Origin: Sphingomonadaceae bacterium
Lineage (GTDB): Bacteria > Pseudomonadota > Alphaproteobacteria > Sphingomonadales > Sphingomonadaceae
Length of the DNA stretch: 64,000 nucleotides
Direction of reading: 5' to 3'
Assembly: GCA_019239915.1 (NCBI GenBank)
Contig: JAFAZF010000038.1
Location: 1-64,000, forward strand
The position numbers and the translations under genes are program-made. The notes under the pieces were generated by a model that did not search any database, was not told the origin of the DNA, and was given only the letters and a program-made list of their open reading frames with translations. Shown piece by piece: positions 48,526 to 57,635 of the stretch. Position 1 is the first letter of the stretch, and each line of letters opens with the position of its first letter.

Positions 48526-49020
48526 TCAGCCGACGCTGAGCAGCAGCAGGAAACGCGCGAGCAGGCCGGCGAGGCCGAGCACCGCGACCGCCGCCTGGGC
48601 GGGACGGAGCGTCGCGAAATAGGGCGGCGCCTCGCCCGCCCTGGCGGCGCGGCGATCGAGCAAGCCGGCGAGCGCATAGCCCAGGATCAGCAGCACCAGC
48701 GCCGGGCCGATCGGGACGAGCATCGCCGCGAGGCCGATGAAGAAATAGCCGAGCGCGGTCGCGACCTGGCGGTTCAGCCGCTCGTCGGGCGCGCCGAAGC
48801 TCAGGCCGCGGCGGACACCGCCGATGAAGATCAGAACGCTCGCCGCCGAGAGCTGACCGACGAGCAGGCAGCCGAAGCCCGGCTTCTGCGGCAGCGTCGC
48901 GCTCGCCACCGCCAGCACCGGCAGCAGCGCCGTCGGCCCGTAGCCGAGGATCAGGCTCAGGGGCGGGATGGTGGCGGCGTCGGAGCGACGACGGCGGGGC
49001 AGGCGGGGGCGGCTGGACAT
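48526..49020 (-). CDS. DUF3429 family membrane protein
   Basis: 164 aa with four or five hydrophobic segments. PPLSLILGYGPTALLPVLAVAS near residue 20, then SAASVLIFIGGVRRGLSFG, RQVATALGYFFIGLAAMLVP, and LVLLILGYALAGLLDRRAARA are DUF3429 signatures. Function unknown. It stands upstream of nrdA on the same strand with a 338-bp gap; a nrdA promoter is expected there. No signal peptide. Confidence 0.87.
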   Translation of the reverse strand: MSSRPRLPRRRRSDAATIPPLSLILGYGPTALLPVLAVASATLPQKPGFGCLLVGQLSAASVLIFIGGVRRGLSFGAPDERLNRQVATALGYFFIGLAAMLVPIGPALVLLILGYALAGLLDRRAARAGEAPPYFATLRPAQAAVAVLGLAGLLARFLLLLSVG

Positions 49021-49081
49021 GGTTGGCGGCGCTCATAGCAACGCAGAGGTTGAGGGTGCGTTGCGATCCTTCGCATAACGG

Positions 49082-49200
49082 AGCGGGGGACCATCGCGCA
49101 GCAATGATGGAGGGGGCCTGCCCCGAGCGATCCGTGCGCAGGGCTCCCCCTCCACCACCGCTACGCGGGCGGTCCCGCTCCCCTTGCAGGGGAGGATTTG
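49082..49200. repeat. Palindromic intergenic repeat
   Basis: GGGGACCATCGC at one end, then CCACCACCGCTACGCGGGCGGTCCCG and CCCCTTGCAGGGGAGGA at the other. The right part is the same CACCGCT...GGTCC plus CCCCTGCAAGGGG combination as at 24639-24764. It lies between the DUF3429 gene and fumarase. Confidence 0.75.
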
Positions 49201-49256
49201 AAGAGTCGCCCTCGCAGTTCTAAGGCCTTCCCATCCAGATTCCCGGGGGCCCAGCC

Positions 49257-50780
49257 ATGACCACGATCATCAAGGAAGCCGATCTGATCGAGAGCGTCGC
49301 CGACGCGCTGCAATATATCAGCTACTTCCATCCGATGGATTATATCCGTGCGCTGGGCGCGGCCTACGAGGCCGAGCAGTCGCCCGCCGCCAAGGACGCG
49401 ATCGCGCAGATTCTCACCAACAGCCGGATGTGCGCCGAGGGGCATCGCCCGATATGCCAGGATACCGGCATCGTCACGGTCTTCGTGAAGTGGGGCATGC
49501 AGTGCCAGCTCGACGTCGACAGGTCGCTCCAGGACGTGATCGACGAGGGCGTGCGCCGCGCCTACCTCCACCCCGAGAACCGGCTGCGCGCCTCGATCCT
49601 CAAGGATCCCGCCTTCGGGCGCGTCAACACCAAGGACAACACACCTTGTGTCCTGAACGTCGAGATGGTGCCGGGGCATCATGTCGAGGTGGCGGTCGCG
49701 GCGAAGGGCGGCGGCTCCGAGAACAAGTCCAAGTTCAAGATGCTCAACCCGAGTGACTCGATCGTCGACTGGGTGCTCGAGATGGTGCCGCAAATGGGCG
49801 CGGGCTGGTGTCCGCCGGGGATGCTCGGCATTGGCATCGGCGGCACCGCCGAGAAGGCGATGACGCTCGCCAAGGAATCGCTGATGGGCGATATCGACAT
49901 GGCGCAGCTGAAGGCGCGTGGGCCCCAGACCGACATCGAGCGCTTGCGCGTCGAGATCTTCGACAAGGTCAACGCGCTCGGCATCGGTGCGCAGGGGCTC
50001 GGCGGCCTCGCGACGATCCTCGACGTCAAGATCCTCGACTATCCGACGCACGCCGCCTCCAAGCCGGTGGCGATGATCCCGAACTGCGCCGCGACCCGCC
50101 ACGCGCATTTCCATCTTGACGGATCGGGGCCCGCCTATCTGCCGGTCCCTGATCTCAACGAGTGGCCGGACGTGCAATGGGCGCCCTCGAAGGAGTCGAT
50201 CCGCGTCGATCTCGATACGCTGACGCCCGAGGTGGTGGCGACGTGGAAGCCGGGCGACCGGCTGCTGCTCAACGGCAAGATGCTCACCGGGCGCGACGCC
50301 GCGCACAAGCGCATCCAGGACATGCTGTCGAAAGGCGAGCCGCTGCCGGTCGATTTCAAGGGCCGCGTGATCTATTATGTCGGCCCGGTCGATCCGGTGC
50401 GCGACGAGGTCGTCGGCCCGGCCGGCCCAACCACCGCGACCCGCATGGACAAGTTCACGCGCATGATGCTCGAGCAGACCGGCCTCCTGGCGATGGTCGG
50501 CAAGGCGGAGCGCGGCCCGGCGGCGATCGAGGCGATCCGCGACGCCAAGTCGGCCTATCTGATGGCAGTCGGCGGCGCCGCCTATCTCGTCGCGCGCGCG
50601 ATCAAGGGCGCCAAGGTCGTCGGCTTCGCCGATCTCGGCATGGAGGCGATTTACGAGTTCGACGTCCAGGACATGCCGGTGACGGTCGCGGTCGACGCGA
50701 CGGGCACCAGCGTCCACAACACCGGTCCGCTGGTGTGGCGCGAAAAGATCGCGCGGGAACGGCTGCTCGAGACCGCCTGA
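49257..50780 (+). CDS. fumA: Fumarate hydratase class I (iron-sulfur)
   Basis: 507 aa, single chain. The N-terminal half has RMCAEGHRPICQDTGIVTVFVKWG, then GHHVEVAVAAKGGGSENKSKFKML, GAGWCPPGMLGIGIGGTAEKA and IPNCAATRHAHFHLDGSGP, with the three Cys that hold the oxygen-sensitive 4Fe-4S cluster. The C-terminal half, ILTPEVVATWKPGDRLLLNGKMLTGRDAAHKR in outline, carries the swivel domain. It converts fumarate to malate in the TCA cycle. The gene stands alone; no fumC is in the window. Confidence 0.95.
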   Translation: MTTIIKEADLIESVADALQYISYFHPMDYIRALGAAYEAEQSPAAKDAIAQILTNSRMCAEGHRPICQDTGIVTVFVKWGMQCQLDVDRSLQDVIDEGVRRAYLHPENRLRASILKDPAFGRVNTKDNTPCVLNVEMVPGHHVEVAVAAKGGGSENKSKFKMLNPSDSIVDWVLEMVPQMGAGWCPPGMLGIGIGGTAEKAMTLAKESLMGDIDMAQLKARGPQTDIERLRVEIFDKVNALGIGAQGLGGLATILDVKILDYPTHAASKPVAMIPNCAATRHAHFHLDGSGPAYLPVPDLNEWPDVQWAPSKESIRVDLDTLTPEVVATWKPGDRLLLNGKMLTGRDAAHKRIQDMLSKGEPLPVDFKGRVIYYVGPVDPVRDEVVGPAGPTTATRMDKFTRMMLEQTGLLAMVGKAERGPAAIEAIRDAKSAYLMAVGGAAYLVARAIKGAKVVGFADLGMEAIYEFDVQDMPVTVAVDATGTSVHNTGPLVWREKIARERLLETA

Positions 50781-50851
50781 CCGAATCTCGGCGCACTGAA
50801 GGTGACCGCTTTTTCACCTTTACCGCACGTCGATCCGGCTAGGGGTTCGGC

Positions 50852-51430
50852 ATGAGCAAGCGGTTCGCCGACCTGAAGCACGAGATCCACGAGGCCGAGA
50901 CCGTCCTCCTCGCCGAGCTGCGCAAGCTGCGCCGCGTCGCGCGGGGGCGGCGGCACGAGGCCGAGCCGGAAGCAGACAGCGAACACCTCACGCTTGGGCA
51001 GCGCGTCGCCGACACGGTCGCCGCGACGATGGGCAGCTGGGGCTTCATCATCATCCAGTCGCTCGTGCTGTTCGTCTGGATCGTGCTCAACGTCACCGCC
51101 TATGTCAGGGCCTGGGATCCGTATCCGTTCATCCTGCTGAACCTCGCGCTCTCCTTCCAGGCCGCCTATGCCGCGCCGTTCATCATGATGAGCCAGAACC
51201 GCCAGCAAGACATCGATCGCAAGGCGGCCGAGAACGACTACAAGATCAACATCAAGGCCGAGCTCGAGATCGAGCTGCTCCACGAGAAGCTCGATCAGCT
51301 GCGCGAGGAAGAGGTGCTCTACCTCACCAAGGCGGTCCGCGAGCTCACCGACCTGCTCAACCGCTCGGGCATCTGCGCGCCGCCGGCGATCCAGGATGCC
51401 GCGGGCGAGGCCGGCGTCGCCGGCGCCTGA
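50852..51430 (+). CDS. DUF1003 domain membrane protein
   Basis: 192 aa. A charged cytoplasmic start (KHEIHEAETVLLAELRKLRR), then two membrane segments at about residues 60-80 (GFIIIQSLVLFVWIVLNV) and 90-110, AAPFIMMSQNRQQDIDRKAAENDYKINIKAELEIELLHEKLD, the family's signature after helix 2, which is a long coiled coil. DUF1003 function is unknown. The porin gene begins 3 bp later, so the two may be one operon. A ribosome site is weak (GGGGTTCGGC). Confidence 0.88.
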   Translation: MSKRFADLKHEIHEAETVLLAELRKLRRVARGRRHEAEPEADSEHLTLGQRVADTVAATMGSWGFIIIQSLVLFVWIVLNVTAYVRAWDPYPFILLNLALSFQAAYAAPFIMMSQNRQQDIDRKAAENDYKINIKAELEIELLHEKLDQLREEEVLYLTKAVRELTDLLNRSGICAPPAIQDAAGEAGVAGA

Positions 51431-51433
51431 GCG

Positions 51434-52747
51434 ATGCGCATGCGCTGGCTGATCGCGCTCGCGGCGCTGACCGGCGCCGCCCCGGCCCTGGCCGAGGACA
51501 CGCTTGCGCTGCCCGATTGGCTCGCCGTCCATGGCCAGGCGACGTTCACGCTGCAGGGCACGCCGGGCTTTTCCTCGCCCTATCTCGGCACCAACAGCCT
51601 GCGCCCGCACGAGCGCAAGGAGACGATCGACGCGACATTGTTCGTCGGCGTGCGGCCCTGGGCGGCCGGCGAGCTCTGGGCGGATCCCGAGGTCGATCAG
51701 GGCTTCGGCCTTTCGAACACGCTCGGCGTCGCCGGCTTTCCGAGCGCCGAAGCCTACAAGGTCGGCAAGAAATCGCCCTATGTCCGGCTGCAGCGGCTGT
51801 TCTTCCGGCAGACGCTCAACCTCGGCGGCGATCGCCAGAAGGTCGACGGCGCCGCCAACCAGTTCGAGGAACAGCAGGCCGCGGACCGGCTGGTGCTGAC
51901 GCTCGGCAAGTTCAGCGTCGGCGACGTGTTCGACACCAACAAATACGCCCATGATCCGCGCGCCGACTTCCTCAACTGGGCGCTCGTCGACACCGGCACG
52001 TTCGATTACGCCGCCGACGCCTGGGGCTATTCCAGCGGCGCCGCCGCCGAGCTCTATCGCGGCGACTGGACGGCGCGGCTCGGCGCCTTCAACCTCTCGC
52101 GGGTCTCGAACGGCACGACGCTCGAGCGCGGCTTCCAGCAATGGCAGCTCGATGGCGAGATCGAGCACCGCCACAAGATCGCCGGGCGTGACGGCGCGGT
52201 GCGCGTCACCGTTTTCCGCAACCGCGGCCGCTTCGGCCGGTTCTACGATGCGCTGGCACTCGGGTCGGCGACGGGGACGACACCGGACACCGGCGCCGTC
52301 CAGCGCCGCCGCACGCGCATGGGCGTCGACCTCAACGTCGAGCAGGCGGTGAGCGACAGCGTCGGCGTCTTCCTGCGCGCCGGCCTCGCCGACGGCGGCA
52401 TCGCGACCTACGACTTCACCGACATCGACCGCACCGTGGCGGCGGGCGCCGCGATCAGCGGCAAGAGCTGGGGCCGCGGCAGCGATACAGTCGGCGTCGC
52501 CGCCATGGTCAACGCCATCTCGAAAGAGTTCCAGCGTTATCTCGCCGCCGGCGGCCTCGGCGTGCTGATCGGCGACGGCCGGCTGCCGCACCCCGCCGAC
52601 GAGGCGATCGGCGAATTCTACTATCAGTGGAAGCCGGTCGCCTGGGGCGCGCTGACGCTTGACTATCAGATCGTCGGCAACCCCGGCTACAACAGCGATC
52701 GCGGCCCCGCGCATGTCTTCGCGGCACGGCTGCACGGGCAGTTCTGA
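51434..52747 (+). CDS. Carbohydrate-selective porin, OprB family
   Basis: 437 aa with a signal peptide (residues 1-21, ending APALA). Features typical of OprB: VHGQATFTLQGTPGFSSPYLG, KETIDATLFVGVRPWAAGELWADPEVDQGFGLSNT, GFPSAEAYKVGKKSPYVRLQRLFFRQT and FNWALVDTGTFDYAADAWGY. The C-terminus, VFAARLHGQF, ends in Phe, as outer-membrane beta-barrels need. It would let sugars into the periplasm. It follows DUF1003 by 3 bp; the operon association has no known meaning. Confidence 0.9.
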   Translation: MRMRWLIALAALTGAAPALAEDTLALPDWLAVHGQATFTLQGTPGFSSPYLGTNSLRPHERKETIDATLFVGVRPWAAGELWADPEVDQGFGLSNTLGVAGFPSAEAYKVGKKSPYVRLQRLFFRQTLNLGGDRQKVDGAANQFEEQQAADRLVLTLGKFSVGDVFDTNKYAHDPRADFLNWALVDTGTFDYAADAWGYSSGAAAELYRGDWTARLGAFNLSRVSNGTTLERGFQQWQLDGEIEHRHKIAGRDGAVRVTVFRNRGRFGRFYDALALGSATGTTPDTGAVQRRRTRMGVDLNVEQAVSDSVGVFLRAGLADGGIATYDFTDIDRTVAAGAAISGKSWGRGSDTVGVAAMVNAISKEFQRYLAAGGLGVLIGDGRLPHPADEAIGEFYYQWKPVAWGALTLDYQIVGNPGYNSDRGPAHVFAARLHGQF

Positions 52748-52769
52748 GCGGCCGAGGGAGCATCGCGCG

Positions 52770-53480
52770 ATGAGCATCCATCTTCGCGCCATCCATCTGC
52801 AGGCGGGCGATTTCTGGCTGGCGCGCGTCTCGGTGCTCGTCGTCGCCGGGCTGCAGCTGATGATGATCAACGATCTCACGGTCGGGCCACGCTGGTTCGG
52901 GCCGGCGATCGAGGTCGCGCTGCTGCTGCCGCTCTCGGTCGCGACCGCGTGGACGCAGGCGAACGCGCGCGACGCCAGCACCGACGCGCACTGGGCGCGC
53001 GTCTGTCGCGATCGTAAGGCGATCCGGCTGGCGGCGCTGGCGCTCACCGCGCTGATCACGCTCATCAACTTCGGCGCGCTGATCGAGCTCGTGCAGCAGC
53101 TCCTCCACGGCACCGCCTCCAAACAGGGGCAGACGCTGTTGCTCGATGCGCTCAACATCTGGGGCACGAACGTGATCGTGTTCGGGCTGTGGTATTGGAG
53201 CACGGATCGCGGCGGCCCAGCCTCGCGCGGGCTCGTCACGATCGACAAATGCGATTTCCTATTCCCGCAGATGACGATGGACGGCGCGACACGGCCGGCC
53301 GGCTGGTCGCCCGGCTATATCGACTATCTCTATCTGAGCTTCACCAACGCCACCGCCTTCTCGCCAACGGACACGCTGCCGCTCTCCCGCCGCGCCAAGC
53401 TGCTGATGATGTTCGAATCGATCATCTCGCTGCTCACCATCGCGTTGGTCGCAGCGCGCGCGGTGAACATCCTTTCTTGA
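52770..53480 (+). CDS. Hypothetical membrane protein, possibly DUF1345-like
   Basis: 236 aa from ATG 52770 (GAGGGAG upstream) with about four hydrophobic segments (17-35, 45-65, 90-110, 125-145). MTMDGATRPAGWSPGYIDYLYLSFTNATAFSPTDTLPLS near residue 180 is a pore-like pattern seen in ion-channel-like proteins: an aromatic turn before a short loop then a helix. The last helix, LTIALVAARAVNIL, follows. Not recognised with certainty; a role as an ion channel is an inference. It lies downstream of the porin gene. Confidence 0.75.
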   Translation: MSIHLRAIHLQAGDFWLARVSVLVVAGLQLMMINDLTVGPRWFGPAIEVALLLPLSVATAWTQANARDASTDAHWARVCRDRKAIRLAALALTALITLINFGALIELVQQLLHGTASKQGQTLLLDALNIWGTNVIVFGLWYWSTDRGGPASRGLVTIDKCDFLFPQMTMDGATRPAGWSPGYIDYLYLSFTNATAFSPTDTLPLSRRAKLLMMFESIISLLTIALVAARAVNILS

Positions 53481-53491
53481 GCACAAAAACG

Positions 53492-54316
53492 ATGCGAAAC
53501 CGCTGCGCTAAGCGCCTCATCCTACTGCTGGTGCTGATTGTCGTTCTGATCGCCTATATGGTTGCGCTCGCATCCTCGGCGCCCCGATTGCGCAGTTTAA
53601 CTGTCCGCCTCGGCGACTGGCCGCCAAGCGCGCGTCCTCTGCGTCTCGTTCTCATATCTGACCTTCATGTCTCGCGGCCAGGCGACTCGCCAGCACGGCT
53701 TAAGACGACTGTTACAGCCATCAATGCGTTACGCCCCGACCTCGTGCTGATTGCTGGCGACTTCATTGCCCGTGGCATCAGTGACGCACACGCTTATCGC
53801 GCCAGCGAGGCAATTGCACCCTTGGCCGATCTGAAGACACGGCTCGGCGTCTTCGCAATCTTGGGAAATCATGATTATACCGCGCTCGATGCAGTCCGTC
53901 TGGCGCTTGCGCGCTCTGGTGTTCATCTGCTCGACAATAGCGCGGCCCGTGTTGGGCCCGCGGCTATCATCGGGGTATCAGACATATTCTCCAAGCACGC
54001 CCATGTACCCGAGGCGATCGGCAGCTGGCGCAAGATCGGCGGTGTTCCGATTGTCATCACGCACAGCCCCGATGTCATACCGGCCCTGCCAAGCAGCTTC
54101 CATCTCGTATTTGCAGGCCACACGCATTGCGGGCAGGTTCGTTTGCCTTTGCTAGGCGCGCCGATCACGCAGTCTCGCTACGGACAGCGCTATGGATGCG
54201 GCGTCATAAAAGAAGGGCAACGCGTCAGCGTAATCACTGCGGGTCTTGGCACCAGCAGCTTTCCAATAAGGCTTGGCGCCGCTCCCGATATGTGGCTCGT
54301 TACGATTGAGCGATAA
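53492..54316 (+). CDS. Membrane-anchored metallophosphoesterase
   Basis: 274 aa from ATG 53492. Residues 5-28 form an N-terminal membrane anchor. LVLISDLHVSRPG (about 54) has the first Asp/His ligands, LVLIAGDFIARG (about 84), FAILGNHDYTALD (about 126) and VFAGHTHCGQVRLP (about 209) the rest: the complete set for a two-metal phosphoesterase. This is the YaeI-like subgroup, possibly a phosphodiesterase of lipids at the membrane surface. Substrate unknown. Codon use is less GC-rich than for neighbours. It follows the membrane gene by 11 bp. Confidence 0.9.
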   Translation: MRNRCAKRLILLLVLIVVLIAYMVALASSAPRLRSLTVRLGDWPPSARPLRLVLISDLHVSRPGDSPARLKTTVTAINALRPDLVLIAGDFIARGISDAHAYRASEAIAPLADLKTRLGVFAILGNHDYTALDAVRLALARSGVHLLDNSAARVGPAAIIGVSDIFSKHAHVPEAIGSWRKIGGVPIVITHSPDVIPALPSSFHLVFAGHTHCGQVRLPLLGAPITQSRYGQRYGCGVIKEGQRVSVITAGLGTSSFPIRLGAAPDMWLVTIER

Positions 54317-54386
54317 GGGGAAGGGCTTCTATAGGCCGTAGATATGTGGCCCAAGCATGCAGGCTACGCTGTCTCCCCGGATTAGC

Positions 54387-55382
54387 TCAGATAGCTGTTT
54401 CGCCGGCGGTCTCGCCGACCTCTTCAGCGAACCAGCGAAACGTTTCGCGGAGGCCTTCCTCAAGCGGCACAGTCGGCTCCCAGGCAAGCAAGGCGCGCGC
54501 GCGCCCAATGTCAGGACGACGGCGACGGGGATCGTCTTGGGGGAGTGGTCGATAGACAATCTTCGCCTCGTTCGGCGCCATTGCGATAACGCGCTCAAGC
54601 AGCTCATTCACGGTCAACTCGACTGGATTGCCGAGATTGACTGGCTCGAGCCCATCGATGTCGCTCTCCATCAACCGGATCAAGCCTTCGACCATGTCAG
54701 ATACGTAGCAAAAGCTACGCGTCTGGGTGCCGTCGCCGTGAACGGTGACGTCGCGCCCGGTGAGCGCCTGACAAATCAGATTCGACACGACGCGCCCATC
54801 ATCGGGATGCATCTGCGGCCCATAGGTGTTGAAAATGCGCGCGACGCGCACTTCTGCGCGTCCAAGACGGGCATAGTCAAACGTCAGCGCCTCCGCGGCG
54901 CGCTTACCTTCGTCATAGCAAGACCTCGGTCCAGTGCAGCTTACCCAGCCGCGGTAGCTTTCCCGCTGTGGATGCACTTCAGGATCACCATAGACTTCGC
55001 TGGTGGATGTCAGCAGGAAGCGGGCACCGGCCTGCTCGGCGAGCCGCAGCAGTCGGTGCGTGCCGACAACATTGGTGAGCATCGTATGCTCAGGGTCCGC
55101 CTGATATTGTGGCGGCGAGGCGGCACAGGCGAGATTGTAAACACGCGTGATTTGATCTGAATGTCGTGTCACCTCCTCGGGCAGCGGATTGACGACGTCC
55201 GCTTCAACAAAAGTAAAGCGCGGCAGTTGTTCTAGCAGCCGCAAATTCGACGGCCGGGCCGTCTGAAGATTATCGAGGCAAAGAATCTCATGACCGCGCT
55301 CAACCAAGGCGCGGCAGAGATGTGACCCGATGAATCCGGCGCCGCCCGCGACAACGGCCAGACCTCGATAGGATGCCATCAT
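54387..55382 (-). CDS. uxs: UDP-glucuronate decarboxylase (UDP-xylose synthase) type SDR epimerase
   Basis: 331 aa. GGAGFIGSHLCRALVERG near residue 12 binds NAD. STSEVYGDPEVHPQ, then SCYDEGKRAAEALTFDY (about 155) gives the Tyr-x3-Lys with the pattern CYDEGKR that marks UDP-glucuronate decarboxylase. RIFNTYGPQMHPDDGRVVSNLICQAL and DDPRRRRPDIGRARALL follow. It converts UDP-glucuronate to UDP-xylose. AAGGAG upstream of the ATG is a strong ribosome site. Two genes further on are UDP-glucuronate-related, which supports the call. Its product would feed xylose-containing envelope glycans. Confidence 0.88.
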   Translation of the reverse strand: MMASYRGLAVVAGGAGFIGSHLCRALVERGHEILCLDNLQTARPSNLRLLEQLPRFTFVEADVVNPLPEEVTRHSDQITRVYNLACAASPPQYQADPEHTMLTNVVGTHRLLRLAEQAGARFLLTSTSEVYGDPEVHPQRESYRGWVSCTGPRSCYDEGKRAAEALTFDYARLGRAEVRVARIFNTYGPQMHPDDGRVVSNLICQALTGRDVTVHGDGTQTRSFCYVSDMVEGLIRLMESDIDGLEPVNLGNPVELTVNELLERVIAMAPNEAKIVYRPLPQDDPRRRRPDIGRARALLAWEPTVPLEEGLRETFRWFAEEVGETAGETAI

Positions 55383-55768
55383 CTCTGCTCCTTATGCAAT
55401 TGCGTTGCCGGAGTTGCTCGCAGCACGGCGTCGACGTGGTGTGTTGTCGATCCTGAGACCGTGATGCTCTGCGTAGTGCGCGACCGAGAGTCGCGCGCTT
55501 TCCGGTGTGTTGGCCTTTGAAGCAGCGGGATAGTCAGCATGCTCGACGGAGCTTTAAGTGCCGCAACAACGAAGCGGATGATGTCGATGGCGCCCGTTGA
55601 CGCTGCGTACCCCGCCTTGTTTTTCACCCCTGAATCGGTCTCGATCTCAGCCACGCTCGCGACGCCCAAGCTTCGGAGGATCTGCACCGTGGGTGTTTGC
55701 GCCAGCAGCGCTGGCTCGATCCAAACAACACGGAAGCCGGTGCGATCGGCGAAAGGGTGGATTTCCAC
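55379..55768 (-). CDS. Hypothetical protein upstream of uxs
   Basis: 129 aa, not recognised. The N-terminal half (VVWIEPALLAQTPTVQILRS, then VASVAEIETDSGVKNKAGYA) reads like coding sequence; the C-terminal part is Ser/Thr/Arg-rich and less convincing. Its stop overlaps the uxs start by four bases, which argues for a real operon gene, but the last codons also hold the uxs ribosome site. The frame is open upstream as far as a TAA near 55801. Low confidence. Confidence 0.45.
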   Translation of the reverse strand: MEIHPFADRTGFRVVWIEPALLAQTPTVQILRSLGVASVAEIETDSGVKNKAGYAASTGAIDIIRFVVAALKAPSSMLTIPLLQRPTHRKARDSRSRTTQSITVSGSTTHHVDAVLRATPATQLHKEQR

Positions 55769-56531
55769 GTCGACACTTTCTCCGACGAACCATGATGTTG
55801 ATCCAGATTAGGGAATTTAACTCAAATTATTGATGCAGGTCACAGCGATCGACCAGTTGATATAATTTTGATGCAAGTTAAGCTGAGGCGCTAGGAGTTG
55901 ATACGACACGATAAGTGCTTCTTCTTCATCTTTGTTCCCTAAAAAAGATGGGGAGATTGGGGCAAGGGCGGCGCCGCCGGCGGCACGCGGTCGTTCACGA
56001 CGTCCAGCTTCTATGTTGATCCTTCGGCTTACCGTTTTAAGCCGATCGCTCGGTCACAACCTGAATGATCACTATGTGCCACGTATCGATCGCATCGATA
56101 GATAATAGGTACGATCGCAGGTTACTGATAGTATTTGCCAATGGAATTTGAGCGCGACAGAAGGGACACTCCAAGATACGGTGTAGTCACCACGATCAGC
56201 ACCGCGCGTATGGTGTACAGACCGAGGCGGCCGTGAGCTAGGATCCTTGCCTCATCGTGCTTCCGTACCAGGCATCGCTGTTTGGTGACCGAACCTTAGC
56301 TGCACCTCTTTCGTCGCACGGCGTTCCGTATCTCTGATGAGCCAGGTGGGCAGGGAGCGGTGCTAGCGCAGGGCCTCAAATTTCGGTGTTAACCGGTGAT
56401 GCTGTTGATGGGTGGCCGGTTGGATGTAGTTGAGCAACCGGGTGAGCTAACGGGTTCTTGAATTTTCATATGCGACTGACGGTGGCATAGGGTGGCGCAC
56501 CGCTCACCGAGCCGTGGGGATATTGAGCGCG
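55769..56531. other. AT-richer gap between divergent sugar-nucleotide genes
   Basis: 763 bp of visibly lower GC than the rest, with no convincing gene. It includes TTAACTCAAATTATTGATGCA near 55818 and a TATAATTTTGATGC stretch near 55861, suggesting promoters. The sugar-nucleotide genes run outward from it in both directions, so shared control and possible foreign origin are both plausible. No known regulator site is recognised. Confidence 0.5.
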
Positions 56532-57554
56532 ATGTCAGGCACATCAAAATCGTGGGTGCTGGTAACGGGGGCTGCAGGGTTTATCGGCTTCCATCTTTGT
56601 CGCGCGCTGCTCGCGCGCGGTGAGCGCGTGATCGGTATCGACGCCGTCAACGATTATTACGCCGTGTCGCTGAAGCGCGACCGGATCGCTGTGCTTGAAA
56701 GCTTAGCGGGGGCGGACGAGCAATTCCGCTTCGCGGAGCTCGATTTCGCGGATGAGGCTGCGCTCGAAATGGCGGTGGCGGCAGAGGATATCGATCGGAT
56801 CGTCCATCTCGGCGCGCAAGCAGGCGTTCGCTATTCGCTGCAGAATCCGCGCGCCTATGCGCGCTCCAACCTGCTCGGGCACGTCAACATTCTCGAGGTC
56901 GCGCGACACCGCGCGGTGCGCCACCTCGTCTACGCCTCCTCCTCTTCGGTCTACGGCAGGAGCGCCGCGCTGCCGTTCCGCGTCGAAGATCGTGTCGATT
57001 ATCCGATCTCGCTCTATGCCGCGACCAAGCGCGCCGATGAGCTGATGAGCGAAACCTACGCGCATCTCTATCGACTGCCCCAGACAGGCCTGCGCTTTTT
57101 CACCGTGTACGGTCCATGGGGTCGGCCAGACATGGCGGTCTGGCTGTTCACGCAGAAGATCCTAGCCGGCGAGCCGATCCCGCTGTTTGCTGGCGGCGAG
57201 CTGCTGCGCGACTTCACCTATATCGATGACATTATCACCGGCGTTGTCGCCGCCCTCGACAACCCGCCACCCGATGACGGCGCCGTGAAAGCAGGTGGCA
57301 GCGTTTCACCGCACCGGCTTTACAATATTGGCAATAACAAGCCCGAACGCGTCAACCGACTCATCACGCTGATCGAAGCAGCAACCGGACGTGAGGCTCT
57401 TATTGACCATCAGCCGATGCAGCCAGGCGATGTCGAGGCGACGTTTGCCGATATCGGCGCGATCGCATCTGATCTCGGCTTTGCACCAGCGACGCCGCTG
57501 GAGCAGGGCATATCGCTGTGGGTCGACTGGTATCGCGGTTACATCGCGCGCTAA
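56532..57554 (+). CDS. UDP-glucuronate 4-epimerase (SDR family)
   Basis: 340 aa from ATG 56532. TGAAGFIGFHLCRALLARG near residue 10 binds NAD. GAQAGVRYSLQNPRAYARSNLLGHVNILE and YASSSSVYGRSAALPF are typical of UDP-glucuronate epimerases, and SLYAATKRADELMSETYAHLY has the Tyr-x3-Lys (about residue 155). FFTVYGPWGRPDMAVWLFTQ confirms the subgroup (LpsL-like). It makes UDP-galacturonate, a lipopolysaccharide or capsule precursor. It is opposite in direction to uxs, about 1.1 kb away. GTG 56514 is an alternative start. Confidence 0.9.
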   Translation: MSGTSKSWVLVTGAAGFIGFHLCRALLARGERVIGIDAVNDYYAVSLKRDRIAVLESLAGADEQFRFAELDFADEAALEMAVAAEDIDRIVHLGAQAGVRYSLQNPRAYARSNLLGHVNILEVARHRAVRHLVYASSSSVYGRSAALPFRVEDRVDYPISLYAATKRADELMSETYAHLYRLPQTGLRFFTVYGPWGRPDMAVWLFTQKILAGEPIPLFAGGELLRDFTYIDDIITGVVAALDNPPPDDGAVKAGGSVSPHRLYNIGNNKPERVNRLITLIEAATGREALIDHQPMQPGDVEATFADIGAIASDLGFAPATPLEQGISLWVDWYRGYIAR

Positions 57555-57635
57555 ATTGCAGCGGCGTACCTATGTTCGGCACATTGGAACTTCCGGCGGG
57601 ATACGAATGGTCAGAATGGTGAGACCTCGCTGCCA

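Noticed and set aside
50651-53248. Minus-strand 865-codon open frame
   Set aside because: Antisense to three convincing genes (DUF1003, porin, membrane protein).
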